Positions 12,951 to 20,248 of a stretch of 42,222 nt of DNA are shown piece by piece (within the stretch, counting starts at the first letter, position 1; each line of letters starts with the position of its first letter). A program made the translations under genes and the position numbers. The notes under the pieces are model-generated. The model was not told the origin of the DNA and did no database searches. It saw only the letters and a program-made list of their open reading frames with translations. Origin of the DNA: a virus; IMG/VR virus record IMGVR_UViG_3300037294_000187, positions 1 through 42,222 of that record. The stretch is one strand, 5' to 3'.

Positions 12951-13370
12951 TGGAGGGGTGGGCTATAGTGTAGTACTGTAGTAGTACTGCTGTAGCTAGT
13001 AGTGGTGTAAAATCACCACCCCAAAAGCCCAAGTACTCCACCACAATTTTTTAGCGCTGTAATTTTTTGCCTCCTCAAACTCTTTTTCTATTGTTCCCAG
13101 TCTGGAACTATTCTCTATAAATACTGCTCCACTGGGGAGTTCTCTATGTACATTTTACAGTTATCCAACGGTCAGTAGTTTGAGTTCTACGTTTTAGCCT
13201 GTGCAGAACTATATCAACAGGCACATGGAGGGACCATTACTCACGCTAGCCATATACTAGCTGCTGCGTAGAATCACCATGGGGGGTGTATTTGCCCATT
13301 TTAAAAAAATTTGCGCAGTATTTTTTCTCTCAGCTAGACCCTTTTCCACGCTAACACCACAGTCAACACA
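12951..13370 (+). other. Non-coding junction with hairpins and a late promoter motif
   Basis: About 420 nt without a convincing gene. It holds TAGTACTG-type short repeats at about 12968-12990, a hairpin GTGGTG-TAAAAT-CACCAC at 13002-13019, a GCCTGT/ACAGGC pair around 13197-13222, several T-runs, many CTAG tetramers, and TATAAATA at 13116-13123 with no ATG at the expected position. It lies between the early plus-strand block and the small late-type genes. It could encode a structured RNA or act as a regulatory or replication region. Confidence 0.55.
13116..13123 (+). promoter_or_regulatory. T4-late-type element, no gene directly downstream
   Basis: Exact TATAAATA on the plus strand, 248 nt before the next ORF. 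It would give a long untranslated leader or a non-coding transcript. Confidence 0.45.
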
Positions 13371-13478
13371 ATGACTCTAACCATTACTAGCCTACAGGAA
13401 TACTTCTTATGGGGCGCACTCTTTGGCTTTACCACAGCAGTGTTGTTGCTACTGTTGGTATGGATTGCCAACAAGTAA
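13371..13478 (+). CDS. Single-TM microprotein, 35 aa
   Basis: ATG at 13371 to TAA at 13476-13478. It encodes a short polar N terminus (MTLTITSLQEYF) and one strong transmembrane helix (AVLLLLLVWI) ending in ANK. No clear ribosome-binding site or promoter is visible directly upstream, which lowers confidence. Its stop codon lies inside the late-type element of the next gene (AGTAAATA at 13474). It could be a small membrane modulator; no family assigned. Confidence 0.5.
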   Translation: MTLTITSLQEYFLWGALFGFTTAVLLLLLVWIANK

Positions 13479-13481
13479 ATA
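13474..13481 (+). promoter_or_regulatory. Late-type element 5 nt before ATG
   Basis: AGTAAATA followed by CCAGT and the ATG at 13487. It matches the core of the T4 late element (TAAATA) with the 5-nt spacing found at four other genes here. Confidence 0.45.
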
Positions 13482-13486
13482 CCAGT

Positions 13487-13711
13487 ATGCTGCTAGTATA
13501 TCTCGAACCATTAGCTCTTACGCAGATACAGTTGCTCAACACCTGGAGCGAATATGTACGCTATTGGCCGCGTAGTCGCGTAAACACGCATGTTTACAGC
13601 GCCGCTATTCCCACTGACTATTGGCTCTTATTCAATCAACAGTTATTGGCCACACAATGGTTGCTACAGTATCCGGATCATACTAGAGTAGTACGCACCT
13701 TGTTTGACTAG
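13487..13711 (+). CDS. Unknown protein, 74 aa
   Basis: The start at 13487 is preferred to 13409 because a late-type AGTAAATA lies 5 nt upstream and because the longer frame would overlap the TM microprotein. The product is rich in Leu, Gln and Trp (LALTQIQLLNTW, LLFNQQLLATQWLLQ), without a recognised domain or membrane segment. No SD is present, consistent with leaderless expression. The next 125 nt (13712-13835) are non-coding and contain a GC-rich hairpin. Confidence 0.55.
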   Translation: MLLVYLEPLALTQIQLLNTWSEYVRYWPRSRVNTHVYSAAIPTDYWLLFNQQLLATQWLLQYPDHTRVVRTLFD

Positions 13712-13822
13712 ATTTACTGATGGTTTGAGACCCTGTTTATGGCTGTGTATAAACTGTGTAGTTAATTCTGTAAAAAATCTTGCGCGGTGCGCTTCGCGCT
13801 CTTGGACTCTGCTGCCGAATGG
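13712..13822 (+). other. Intergenic stretch with GC-rich GCGC repeats
   Basis: It includes a GC-rich patch (GCGCGGTGCGCTTCGCGC at about 13784-13801) inside AT-rich sequence, able to fold on itself through its GCGC units. There is no T-tract, so it is not a clear terminator. No gene is seen. Confidence 0.4.
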
Positions 13823-13830
13823 TATAAATA
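13823..13830 (+). promoter_or_regulatory. T4-late-type promoter, leaderless arrangement
   Basis: Exact TATAAATA, then TTATC, then the ATG at 13836. With the element centred near -10, transcription would start at the ATG. Confidence 0.7.
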
Positions 13831-13835
13831 TTATC

Positions 13836-14042
13836 ATGCAACAATATCTCATATCTAAAGCTCGCAACACTGTTACTGGGCAAACTGTAAAGACGCAGGA
13901 GCTAACAGGGGCACGTTTAGGGTTAAATCAGCGCAGTATGGCTGAGGAATTGGCTCAACAACTAGCTGACAAGATGACAGCACGTACTGGTGTTACATGG
14001 GTGGGATTTTGTGAAGCCTATACTCCTACAGTTCGTCGATGA
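13836..14042 (+). CDS. Unknown late-type protein, 68 aa
   Basis: The start is set by an exact TATAAATA 5 nt upstream; the longer frame from 13704 has no SD and would carry the promoter inside it. The product has a TGQTVKTQELTGARLG strand region, a helix (SMAEELAQQLADKMTARTG) and ends TVRR, like small conserved proteins of aquatic T4-like phages. It ends directly at the minus-strand gene (stops abut at 14042/14043), marking the convergence of the two halves. Function unknown. Confidence 0.68.
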   Translation: MQQYLISKARNTVTGQTVKTQELTGARLGLNQRSMAEELAQQLADKMTARTGVTWVGFCEAYTPTVRR

Positions 14043-14477
14043 TTATCGGTATTGGTAGTTGACGCTGTCGGCGTTTTCTCTGTAGGTCACCGCACCGTTC
14101 TTATGGTGGAATCGACGAGCCATGTCAGTTTTTGGACTTAGGGTAACGTAGGTAGTTACTTCGGGGTGCTGTGTTTTAATTGCAGCCTGAGCCTGTTCAA
14201 TTAACTGCCTTCCAGCACCAGCTGCATAACTCCAAATGGTGTAGAACACAGCAGTATTTGTATGTACCACTGTTTCTGCTAGATCGCTGACACTGGTAGG
14301 AACACTTCCTAGAAATTTTACACAGGTAACTGCAATAGGTTCATCTTGATCATTTTTTAGTACAAATATTCGACTATTGTTGTTTACACGTTCTTCAGCT
14401 GGAATTTCAGGACGAACAGGATCGTCTTTGATCAATGACATGAGATTATCGGATAAGTCTTGTATGATGTGTAACAT
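14043..14477 (-). CDS. GNAT-like acetyltransferase fold protein, 144 aa
   Basis: Residues about 35-60 (RIFVLKNDQDEPIAVTCVKF) look like the first beta strands of a GNAT fold. FYTIWSYAAGAGRQLIEQA resembles the acetyl-CoA-binding Gly-rich loop and helix. A final strand set (VTTYVTLSPKTDMARRFHHKNGA) matches the typical GNAT end, also seen in malonyl-CoA-decarboxylase-like domains. The substrate is unknown. A TATAAATA element (14506-14513) lies 28 nt upstream of the ATG, so late expression is likely. The leader has only a weak CAGGGC site. Confidence 0.68.
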   Translation of the reverse strand: MLHIIQDLSDNLMSLIKDDPVRPEIPAEERVNNNSRIFVLKNDQDEPIAVTCVKFLGSVPTSVSDLAETVVHTNTAVFYTIWSYAAGAGRQLIEQAQAAIKTQHPEVTTYVTLSPKTDMARRFHHKNGAVTYRENADSVNYQYR

Positions 14478-14505
14478 GGTCGTGCCCTGTTTAGTTTATA
14501 AAGTG

Positions 14506-14513
14506 TATTTATA
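14506..14513 (-). promoter_or_regulatory. T4-late-type promoter
   Basis: TATAAATA on the minus strand. The predicted start near 14500 leaves a leader of about 23 nt before the ATG at 14477. Confidence 0.7.
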
Positions 14514-14535
14514 ACCTAGAGAGAAAAATGCGCAG

Positions 14536-15249
14536 TTAATCCAATTGAGGAGTGAGCTGTTCTAGACTCAGCTGTTGATCTTCCAGCTCGCGAATCCGAT
14601 CAGCGAGGTCATCAATAAATCCATCATTACGCAGATTCTTAAACACTAGGTTTTCTGTTGACCACTCACCTGCACGTTCCAGCCCAGCTTTACGCATGGT
14701 AGTGATCTTATCTTTTACGGCTCGCAACTGATCAAGGTCGTCTTCATCGAGCGCCTTTTTGGTCATGCCAGCCAAGGCTGTCTGTTTGGCATCCACTGCT
14801 GAATCGTCTATTTTGGGTTTAATTTTTTTGGGTTTCACAATCCATTTATTTTGCATTAGACTGTAGACACCACTGCTGTGATGAGGATCTTGTTCGCCCT
14901 GTATGTAACATTCTACAGGAAGCCCTTTGATTGTGATCGTATGCTCTGCAGCCCATAGAGCTTTTTTGGCAGTGTACAGTTCTCGAGCACTATCGCTGAC
15001 TTCTCCACGTACAATAACGTGTAAATCTAAATCTGAGTGTTTATTCCAGGTATAATTAGCATTAGACCCGGTAAGAGTATAGTCGACAACGTTTAAGGGG
15101 ATTTTCACAAATTCCACAAAAGCGGTGGCAATTTCTTCAAGTTTATCAACGACTTGCGCGGCCAATTTTTCGTTTTTCCACAATATGGGGTTTAACTGCC
15201 TGTTGACGACAACATCCCGGGTTTCTAAAATAAGTTCTTTAACTCGCAT
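14536..15249 (-). CDS. Pol-beta-superfamily nucleotidyltransferase, 237 aa
   Basis: Contains LTGSNANYTWNKHSDLDLHV, the GS...DxD signature of pol-beta-type nucleotidyltransferases (minimal NTase, polyA polymerase, AadA and others), at about residues 59-78. A further helical region with basic clusters follows (KWIVKPKKIKPKIDD), and the C terminus is Gln/Leu rich. The start at MRVKELILE (15249) is set by GCTAAATA ending 5 nt upstream; the longer frame is not needed. The gene follows the helicase block. Target (nucleotide, RNA, protein or antibiotic-like substrate) is unknown; catalytic DxD appears intact. Confidence 0.8.
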   Translation of the reverse strand: MRVKELILETRDVVVNRQLNPILWKNEKLAAQVVDKLEEIATAFVEFVKIPLNVVDYTLTGSNANYTWNKHSDLDLHVIVRGEVSDSARELYTAKKALWAAEHTITIKGLPVECYIQGEQDPHHSSGVYSLMQNKWIVKPKKIKPKIDDSAVDAKQTALAGMTKKALDEDDLDQLRAVKDKITTMRKAGLERAGEWSTENLVFKNLRNDGFIDDLADRIRELEDQQLSLEQLTPQLD

Positions 15250-15253
15250 ATAC

Positions 15254-15496
15254 CTATTTAGCGAACAATAAGGTGAACTCGTTTCGAACAGCAAGATTGT
15301 AAAAATCTGCATATAGTCTCTGATATCCGTTAGGCGCTTTCTCTAATATCAATTGTACATCAATTGGGTCTTTGGATCGCACCCAATTGATAATATCATC
15401 ACCCACTACCTTATGCACCTGCGGCCACGGAATATCTATATAGCCCTCTGTACTGTCAGCCAGCCACTTGTGTAGGAATATTTTAGAGGTCTTCAT
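15254..15496 (-). CDS. Unknown protein downstream of gp41, 80 aa
   Basis: Starts inside the end of the helicase gene; candidate ATGs at 15496, 15499 and 15505 are in frame, and 15496 is chosen for its distance from GGTGGAG. The product has a helix (FLHKWLADSTEGYIDI) and WPQVHKVVGDDIINWV, with a PNGYQRLYADFYN region. It resembles small proteins found next to the helicase in aquatic T4-like phages; role unknown. The stop lies 4 nt before the start of the next gene. Confidence 0.68.
   Translation of the reverse strand: MKTSKIFLHKWLADSTEGYIDIPWPQVHKVVGDDIINWVRSKDPIDVQLILEKAPNGYQRLYADFYNLAVRNEFTLLFAK
15255..15262 (-). promoter_or_regulatory. Late-type element 5 nt before ATG
   Basis: GCTAAATA then GGTAT then the ATG at 15249 on the minus strand; the core TAAATA is conserved, the first two bases are not. 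Confidence 0.5.
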
Positions 15497-16922
15497 CATC
15501 TCCACCCATTTTGTTCAAGATATCTCGTAGCTTTGACGACTCTACTGTTCCTCGAACTTTGCCTATGCTAGCGCCTTGGGTCGGATTAATCTCACCGGTG
15601 GTTGGATCTATCTGCTGTACTTCTGTCTTGCGTTTAATGCTGTCGATGATGCTGCTAGTACCACGGCTTGTTGCTCCGTTGCTTTCTTGCTCGTCTTCTG
15701 GCAAGTCACTGATCTTAAGTGTTTCGATGTTAAACTCTAGATCAATCTTCATACCTACGCCACTCGAACTACGTGTTTTCATCAGCTGTAATTGATACCT
15801 ACCACGTTCACGCATGGCTCTGCTGGTAAAGATACCAATCACATTATCTGCTGTTTGAATCTTACTAAGTCCACCGGAAATGTGACTGTGATCAAATTCA
15901 ACTTCTTCTACTGCGCCTCGATTTAACTGTGCCGCTGTAACAAACACACACCTCTTTTCCATTGCCAAGTTACGCAGTTCTTCTGATACATACTTGTCTT
16001 TGACAAACAAGTTTTCTGCCGAAATCTTCTTACCGATGGGCATCAACAAGTCCATGTAGTCTAATAACAGCACGTCAACTTTCTTGCCACACTTAATTTC
16101 ATACTCTTTGAGATATGCACGAACATCGTTAGTGGTCTTGCCCGATGGCATATACTTGACCTGTAGCATGCCAGACTTCTTACCAATTATCTTGACTTTC
16201 ATTTCAACATCATCAAGATTCTTAAAGATATCTCTAGTGCTGACACCAGTGACCATTGAGTCGATACGCATGGACACTAATGCTTCTGAAAGTTCCAGTG
16301 TTAGATAAACTACATTCAATCCTTGTAGTGCAAAGTTCACACCTAGGTTGGCTAGGAACAAGGATTTACCTGCACCTGATCCACCTGCAAAGATGTTAAG
16401 CTCGCCTCGGTTGAATCCTCCAAACAGTCTACGATCCATGCCCGGCCAACCTGTACTCACTTGGCCGTTCTTGTCTTTGAGACTCATTAGTCGAGCTCTA
16501 GGATCTGCAAAGTAATCTGTACCCATATCACGGGCAAGGCCAATCTGTACAGCTTCTTTAATCAGTGCTTCTACTTCGCCATAGTTGTGCGTTTCTAATA
16601 GATCAGCCGAGGCAATGATAGCACGTTCCAGAGCCTTGTGACGTGTAAACGATTCAAACTCATCCATGAGCCAGTCCATATGGCCTTCTTTAGTCTCTTC
16701 AGGTCGTTTAAGTTCTGTCCTGCAACTTGCATTGACCATATCAAAGTCTGGCAAGACATTATAGCCTTTAGCATATTCATTGATAAACTCTGCTGCATCT
16801 TGTAACTTGCGATCAAATAATGTGTGATCAAAAATACCTTGACAGCGTACAAATACTTCTGCGTCTGCAAGCATTAGTTCAAGATATAATTTTTGTACTT
16901 CGTAACCGTAATCTTTTATCAT
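15483..16922 (-). CDS. 41: Replicative DNA helicase, gp41/DnaB type, 479 aa
   Basis: Hexameric 5'-3' replicative helicase that unwinds the fork and works with the primase. Walker A GGSGAGKS is at residues 180-187, the DnaB-like N-terminal region precedes it, and the RecA-like core continues with LLLDYMDLLM (Walker B) and the following DnaB-type motifs (ISGGLSKIQTADNVIGI). Its length fits the T4 gp41 family. The predicted -10 TATAAT at 16933-16928 lies 5 nt before the ATG, in the stop region of the carbamoyltransferase. The next gene overlaps its 3' end. Confident by sequence and by the primase nearby. Confidence 0.93.
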   Translation of the reverse strand: MIKDYGYEVQKLYLELMLADAEVFVRCQGIFDHTLFDRKLQDAAEFINEYAKGYNVLPDFDMVNASCRTELKRPEETKEGHMDWLMDEFESFTRHKALERAIIASADLLETHNYGEVEALIKEAVQIGLARDMGTDYFADPRARLMSLKDKNGQVSTGWPGMDRRLFGGFNRGELNIFAGGSGAGKSLFLANLGVNFALQGLNVVYLTLELSEALVSMRIDSMVTGVSTRDIFKNLDDVEMKVKIIGKKSGMLQVKYMPSGKTTNDVRAYLKEYEIKCGKKVDVLLLDYMDLLMPIGKKISAENLFVKDKYVSEELRNLAMEKRCVFVTAAQLNRGAVEEVEFDHSHISGGLSKIQTADNVIGIFTSRAMRERGRYQLQLMKTRSSSGVGMKIDLEFNIETLKISDLPEDEQESNGATSRGTSSIIDSIKRKTEVQQIDPTTGEINPTQGASIGKVRGTVESSKLRDILNKMGGDDEDL

Positions 16923-16927
16923 ATACT

Positions 16928-16956
16928 ATTATACATTAATTGTGATATGTTTCACA
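16928..16956 (-). promoter_or_regulatory. Possible gp41 promoter with CRP-like inverted repeat
   Basis: TATAAT (16933-16928) directly precedes the ATG by 5 nt, with only a weak -35 (TTGTGA at 18-nt distance). TGTGA-N6-TCACA at 16941-16956 overlaps this upstream region. Confidence 0.45.
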
Positions 16957-17879
16957 ACCCCAAGTTGTTTACTTTCAGTCCGTTGTTTTGTATGATATAA
17001 AACTGCTCCTATACTGCTGCTAGGATCACCTGGTTGTGGTAAACTCCAAATATAATCAAAGTGCGGTTCCACACAAGCCTTGTTCGCATCGCCGTTCATA
17101 GCACAGCCACCCATATAAACTAATGAATTGCTGCCAGTTAAATGTTGAGCAGTTAGCATTACCGAGTTAACGTTTTCTTGAAACACCTGTTGAACTGCGG
17201 CTGCAATATCTTGTTGAGTTTGAACATTGTCAATTTCGTCTTCCCAATCAACTACACCTTTGTGCAAATTTTGAGCTAACTCAACAGGCCCATTAAAGTA
17301 TTTGCATATTCGATGATAATACCGGTTAGGATCGCCCTGTCTTGCCATCTGTTGTAACATGTATTCGTCCTGTACTGGCGTTAGTCCTATTAGGTGTGTA
17401 AACGCACTGTAAAACAATCCTAGGCTATGTGGATAACTCTTACTCCATACTTTGCGTAGTTCTCCGTGTTTGCCTTCCCAGATAGATGCACATTCAAATT
17501 CGCCTATAGCGTCGAGAACAACAACAGCACAATGGTTAAACGAGCTAGTGTAATATCCTGCGGCTGCATGGCTTGCATGATGCGGAGTGTATTTTACTTT
17601 GGCACATCCTACACCTACAGACTTGAGATACCGACTAGGAATATCGTCAATAGCAAATGCTCTGTTCCACTGTCCTGCTCGCAATTGCCTTAGTTTTTTT
17701 ATGTAAGGACGTTCGTACCAATAAATTTTACTAGGCTTTCCTCCATGATCAAATGCTTGACGTAGAGTTTGAGCATCTAGCTCGTCAGATGTATGCGCTT
17801 CGGTAAACATCAACTCACTGTTGTTAAACACGGACAAACTAGATCCGTGGTTAAGCGCATTGATTCCCCATGTGATCAT
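16929..17879 (-). CDS. Carbamoyltransferase (NodU/CmcH-like), short form, 316 aa
   Basis: The N-terminal Kae1/ASKHA-like domain of NodU/TobZ-type O-carbamoyltransferases: MITWGINALNHGSSLSVF at the start, HHASHAAAGYYTS at about 103-115 (His cluster for metal and substrate binding), VVVLDAIGE, and YMGGCAMNGDANK near 253. It transfers carbamoyl from carbamoyl phosphate in the family. Full enzymes are about 550-600 residues with a separate C-terminal domain; here only the first domain is present. It is part of the replication-gene run between primase and helicase; the acceptor could be a modified base, sugar or other metabolite. Confidence 0.82.
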   Translation of the reverse strand: MITWGINALNHGSSLSVFNNSELMFTEAHTSDELDAQTLRQAFDHGGKPSKIYWYERPYIKKLRQLRAGQWNRAFAIDDIPSRYLKSVGVGCAKVKYTPHHASHAAAGYYTSSFNHCAVVVLDAIGEFECASIWEGKHGELRKVWSKSYPHSLGLFYSAFTHLIGLTPVQDEYMLQQMARQGDPNRYYHRICKYFNGPVELAQNLHKGVVDWEDEIDNVQTQQDIAAAVQQVFQENVNSVMLTAQHLTGSNSLVYMGGCAMNGDANKACVEPHFDYIWSLPQPGDPSSSIGAVLYHTKQRTESKQLGVVKHITINV

Positions 17880-17989
17880 CTGTAGATAAACGGATCGCGT
17901 TTGCGCAATTCTTCAATACGTTTTTTAAATTGTTTACGTTCTTGATATTTCCTGTAAGGATATGTAAGGAAATTAATTATTGTCTGCAT
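17876..17989 (-). CDS. Microprotein between primase and carbamoyltransferase, 37 aa
   Basis: ATG at 17989, TGA at 17878-17876, overlapping the primase 3' end by 17 nt and the next start as ATGA. It encodes a strongly basic helix (RKYQERKQFKKRIEELRKRD) ending PFIYR. The same kind of short protein with a KRDPFIY-like end is seen in aquatic T4-like phages, which with the coupling on both sides supports a real gene. Role unknown; perhaps a helicase- or primase-associated peptide. Confidence 0.65.
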   Translation of the reverse strand: MQTIINFLTYPYRKYQERKQFKKRIEELRKRDPFIYR

Positions 17990-19004
17990 CATATTCTAAC
18001 CTTTCTAATTTATGTTCTTGTCTGTTCTTTGCCATGTTAATCTTAATGGCGCCTTTTTGTGCTGTCTTAATAGCATCAACGATAACAAATAATTTCCCAT
18101 ATCGTTGAACTGCGTCAGCAACATCTTTAATATCGTTATCCCACGTAGGCATTGCTACTGACCAATTGAGTTCAGCTGCTCGATCAAATAATATTGTGCC
18201 TGCACGATCTTGATCTGGAATTACAATAACTTCTGCACCTAGACTATTAATTATCCTAGATTGCTGCTCTGCAATTTCATTGGTAAGTAGTGCAACTCCG
18301 CCTATTGCCAGTGCATCAAACGGACCTTCGCACACAAATATATATTTTTGATCTTCTTGTTGTTGATCAAAGTTGAAAACAAAATGTGGATGTTGATCTG
18401 ACAAATATTTAAGTTTTCCCGCTTTGACCTTGCGAGCAGTATTGCCCACAATACGGCCTTGCCATCGAAACGGAACAATTACTCGATCAGTGTATCCTGG
18501 GCTAGGGCTCCAAAAGAAGTTTTCGCTTAGTGCATCAAATCCTCTATTGTAGACATAATCAATGACAGGACCAATATCTTTGGAGATGTCAGGGAGGTAT
18601 GCACTGTTGATCCATTCTGCAATTGCCATAGAACCTTCTGGTAGTTCTTTATCAGTAAATGCTATATGTGTCTCTTGCTCTTCTGGACGATACGTATCGC
18701 CTTCTGTTTTAAGTGCTTCGAAAACTAGTTCTTTGATCGTATCATCACCGGCACCTAACCAGCGAGCAAGTGTTTTCATTTTCTCGCCAAACGGCGATCC
18801 GGGTTGCCAACCAGTGCTAAATTTACAATTGAAACAATTAAAGACAACTCCATTGCCGTCGAAGCGGATGCCGCCACGTTTGCGTGTATCGTTGCCGTGG
18901 CCTCGATGTTGGCAGCAGGGTGCATTGAATGATGTCCATCCTGAAGGAGAGCTTTTGGCTCTGGGAGGAAGTAAGGAACGGAATTTATCTACGACTAGTG
19001 TCAT
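17973..19004 (-). CDS. 61: DNA primase, gp61 type, 343 aa
   Basis: Makes RNA primers on the lagging strand, together with the gp41 helicase. N-terminal zinc-binding region: Cys30, Cys31 and His33, then Cys57 and Cys60. The TOPRIM-type core has FVCEGPFDAL with Glu226 and VIPDQDRAG with Asp264/Asp266, the metal-binding acidic residues. Length matches the T4 gp61 family. A consensus -35/-10 pair ends 6 nt before the ATG, so the mRNA should be nearly leaderless. The next small ORF overlaps its 3' end. Confidence 0.92.
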   Translation of the reverse strand: MTLVVDKFRSLLPPRAKSSPSGWTSFNAPCCQHRGHGNDTRKRGGIRFDGNGVVFNCFNCKFSTGWQPGSPFGEKMKTLARWLGAGDDTIKELVFEALKTEGDTYRPEEQETHIAFTDKELPEGSMAIAEWINSAYLPDISKDIGPVIDYVYNRGFDALSENFFWSPSPGYTDRVIVPFRWQGRIVGNTARKVKAGKLKYLSDQHPHFVFNFDQQQEDQKYIFVCEGPFDALAIGGVALLTNEIAEQQSRIINSLGAEVIVIPDQDRAGTILFDRAAELNWSVAMPTWDNDIKDVADAVQRYGKLFVIVDAIKTAQKGAIKINMAKNRQEHKLERLEYDADNN

Positions 19005-19010
19005 AGATTA

Positions 19011-19039
19011 ATTATACTATCTGTACAGTATCTTGTCAA
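19011..19039 (-). promoter_or_regulatory. Sigma70-type promoter of the primase gene
   Basis: TTGACA (19039-19034), 17-nt spacer, TATAAT (19016-19011), then TAATCT and the ATG at 19004: transcription should start on or next to the start codon. Confidence 0.88.
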
Positions 19040-19841
19040 CAGTTCCAGTGTTCGATAAACTAGGAATATGCTTGATTCTAAACCAATTCCAATGCCCGAT
19101 TATATTTTCGTAAGATTGGCTAGTTAAATCAGTAGTAGTGATAGTGACCCATTTATCTTTTCTAGGAGTAGCTCCTTGATAATCGAGACTACCTTGAATT
19201 TCAACAGTGCCTACATAATTTGTAGAGTAAAATTGAAATGTATGTAATGCATTACCTGTATTAATCTGTGGCTTGGCATCGATGATTGAACTTTCATACC
19301 ATGCAAGAGTATCATCACCTTGTGTGGATGGATTAGTGTAATTAAACGCATCAACTACTAAACTTTCTGTCACGGTGCCGTATACTTCACCGTTAATTTC
19401 CAATGTGCCAGAAGCGCCATACTGGCTGTCAACATACAATGGCATTCTAGATGTTACTGTATAATCAGTAGAGTCAACTGTTGACCTAACTTCTTTAGTA
19501 ACACTGTAAGAATAAAATCCGTTGTCAATGTTTAATAGTTCAGCATCTGTCAATATCACAGTTACCTTGCCAGTAGCTAGGTCCATTGCTTCGAAATCTT
19601 TCTGTAATATTAAATCTTCTGTAGCTTTCGACACAAGGTTAAATACCAATGTAGAGCCGGTAATGTTACTGGCTTTTTGATCAGGATTACGAACTTGTAT
19701 GTCGATACGATTATCAACACCTCTATATATTTTTAGATTACGATTGTACACTCTACGATACCTCTCAGTTGACCAAGTGTCCGAGGGACTAGTAAATACA
19801 TCTAACTTATTTGTGTATAAATAAACAGGATTAAATTGCAT
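19017..19841 (-). CDS. Beta-rich virion-like protein, 274 aa
   Basis: A late-type GATAAATA (19874-19867) lies 26 nt upstream, and a TTG-started longer reading is not needed. The product is beta-strand rich with repeated short strands (LVFNLVSKATEDLILQ, TGKVTVILTDAELLNI, FYSYSVTKEVRS), the pattern of baseplate, neck or fibre-associated proteins. The N-terminal 120 residues resemble BppU-type baseplate domains; the C-terminal half looks like another beta sandwich (TFQFYSTNYVGTVEIQG). Virion role is inferred from fold and promoter. Confidence 0.68.
   Translation of the reverse strand: MQFNPVYLYTNKLDVFTSPSDTWSTERYRRVYNRNLKIYRGVDNRIDIQVRNPDQKASNITGSTLVFNLVSKATEDLILQKDFEAMDLATGKVTVILTDAELLNIDNGFYSYSVTKEVRSTVDSTDYTVTSRMPLYVDSQYGASGTLEINGEVYGTVTESLVVDAFNYTNPSTQGDDTLAWYESSIIDAKPQINTGNALHTFQFYSTNYVGTVEIQGSLDYQGATPRKDKWVTITTTDLTSQSYENIIGHWNWFRIKHIPSLSNTGTVDKILYR
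19816..19823 (+). promoter_or_regulatory. T4-late-type promoter (plus strand)
   Basis: Exact TATAAATA inside the first codons of the minus-strand virion gene. Predicted start near 19829 and the ATG of the plus gene at 19877. Confidence 0.62.
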
Positions 19842-19866
19842 ATATATTATTAACGGACCTTTAGCA

Positions 19867-19874
19867 TATTTATC
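19867..19874 (-). promoter_or_regulatory. T4-late-type promoter (minus strand)
   Basis: GATAAATA, predicted start near 19861, 20-nt leader with AAGG before the ATG at 19841. It faces the plus-strand element at 19816. Confidence 0.65.
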
Positions 19875-19876
19875 GA

Positions 19877-20248
19877 ATGAGAATAACAACTAACATACAA
19901 GAAAACTTCCCGTTTATCAGCGTTATAACACATGTTACGCATGAATACGTGGGAATAATTATCAACCAAGATGCACAAGTAACCAGCTTCTATGACTACT
20001 CTGCAATACGTACAGAAGAAGAAAAGACTCACTTTTTAGAGTTGGGTGAAGTCTGGTGGTGGGAAAGTAATAGAATGATTCCTATCAACATCTTTCTTTC
20101 TAAAGAAATTTTTAAATTTAAATATATTATTAAAAACTTTGCCACTAAAGACGTTAAAGTATTATTAGGTCCCTGCACTAGCTTAAACGATATTATTGTC
20201 AAGCGTATCAAACGCAAAAGCATTACGCTTGTTAGAAAAAGTTCTTAA
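19877..20248 (+). CDS. Unknown late-type protein on the plus strand, 123 aa
   Basis: Lone plus-strand gene inside a minus-strand run, with TATAAATA at 19816 upstream. The sequence has TNIQENFPFISVITHV, HEYVGIIINQ, IRTEEEKTHFLELGEVWWW and a basic end (NDIIVKRIKRKSITLV). The same shape occurs in aquatic T4-like phages. It overlaps the end of the polymerase-like gene by 4 nt. No catalytic motif; no known function. Confidence 0.7.
   Translation: MRITTNIQENFPFISVITHVTHEYVGIIINQDAQVTSFYDYSAIRTEEEKTHFLELGEVWWWESNRMIPINIFLSKEIFKFKYIIKNFATKDVKVLLGPCTSLNDIIVKRIKRKSITLVRKSS

Noticed and set aside
13704-13835. Longer start for the 68-aa gene (112 aa)
   Set aside because: The added part is Cys/Trp-rich without SD, and contains the TATAAATA element and a GC-rich patch, so it is more likely non-coding.
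18562-19011. A 149-residue plus-strand frame inside the primase
   Set aside because: It is antisense to a clear gp61-type protein and has no promoter or SD.
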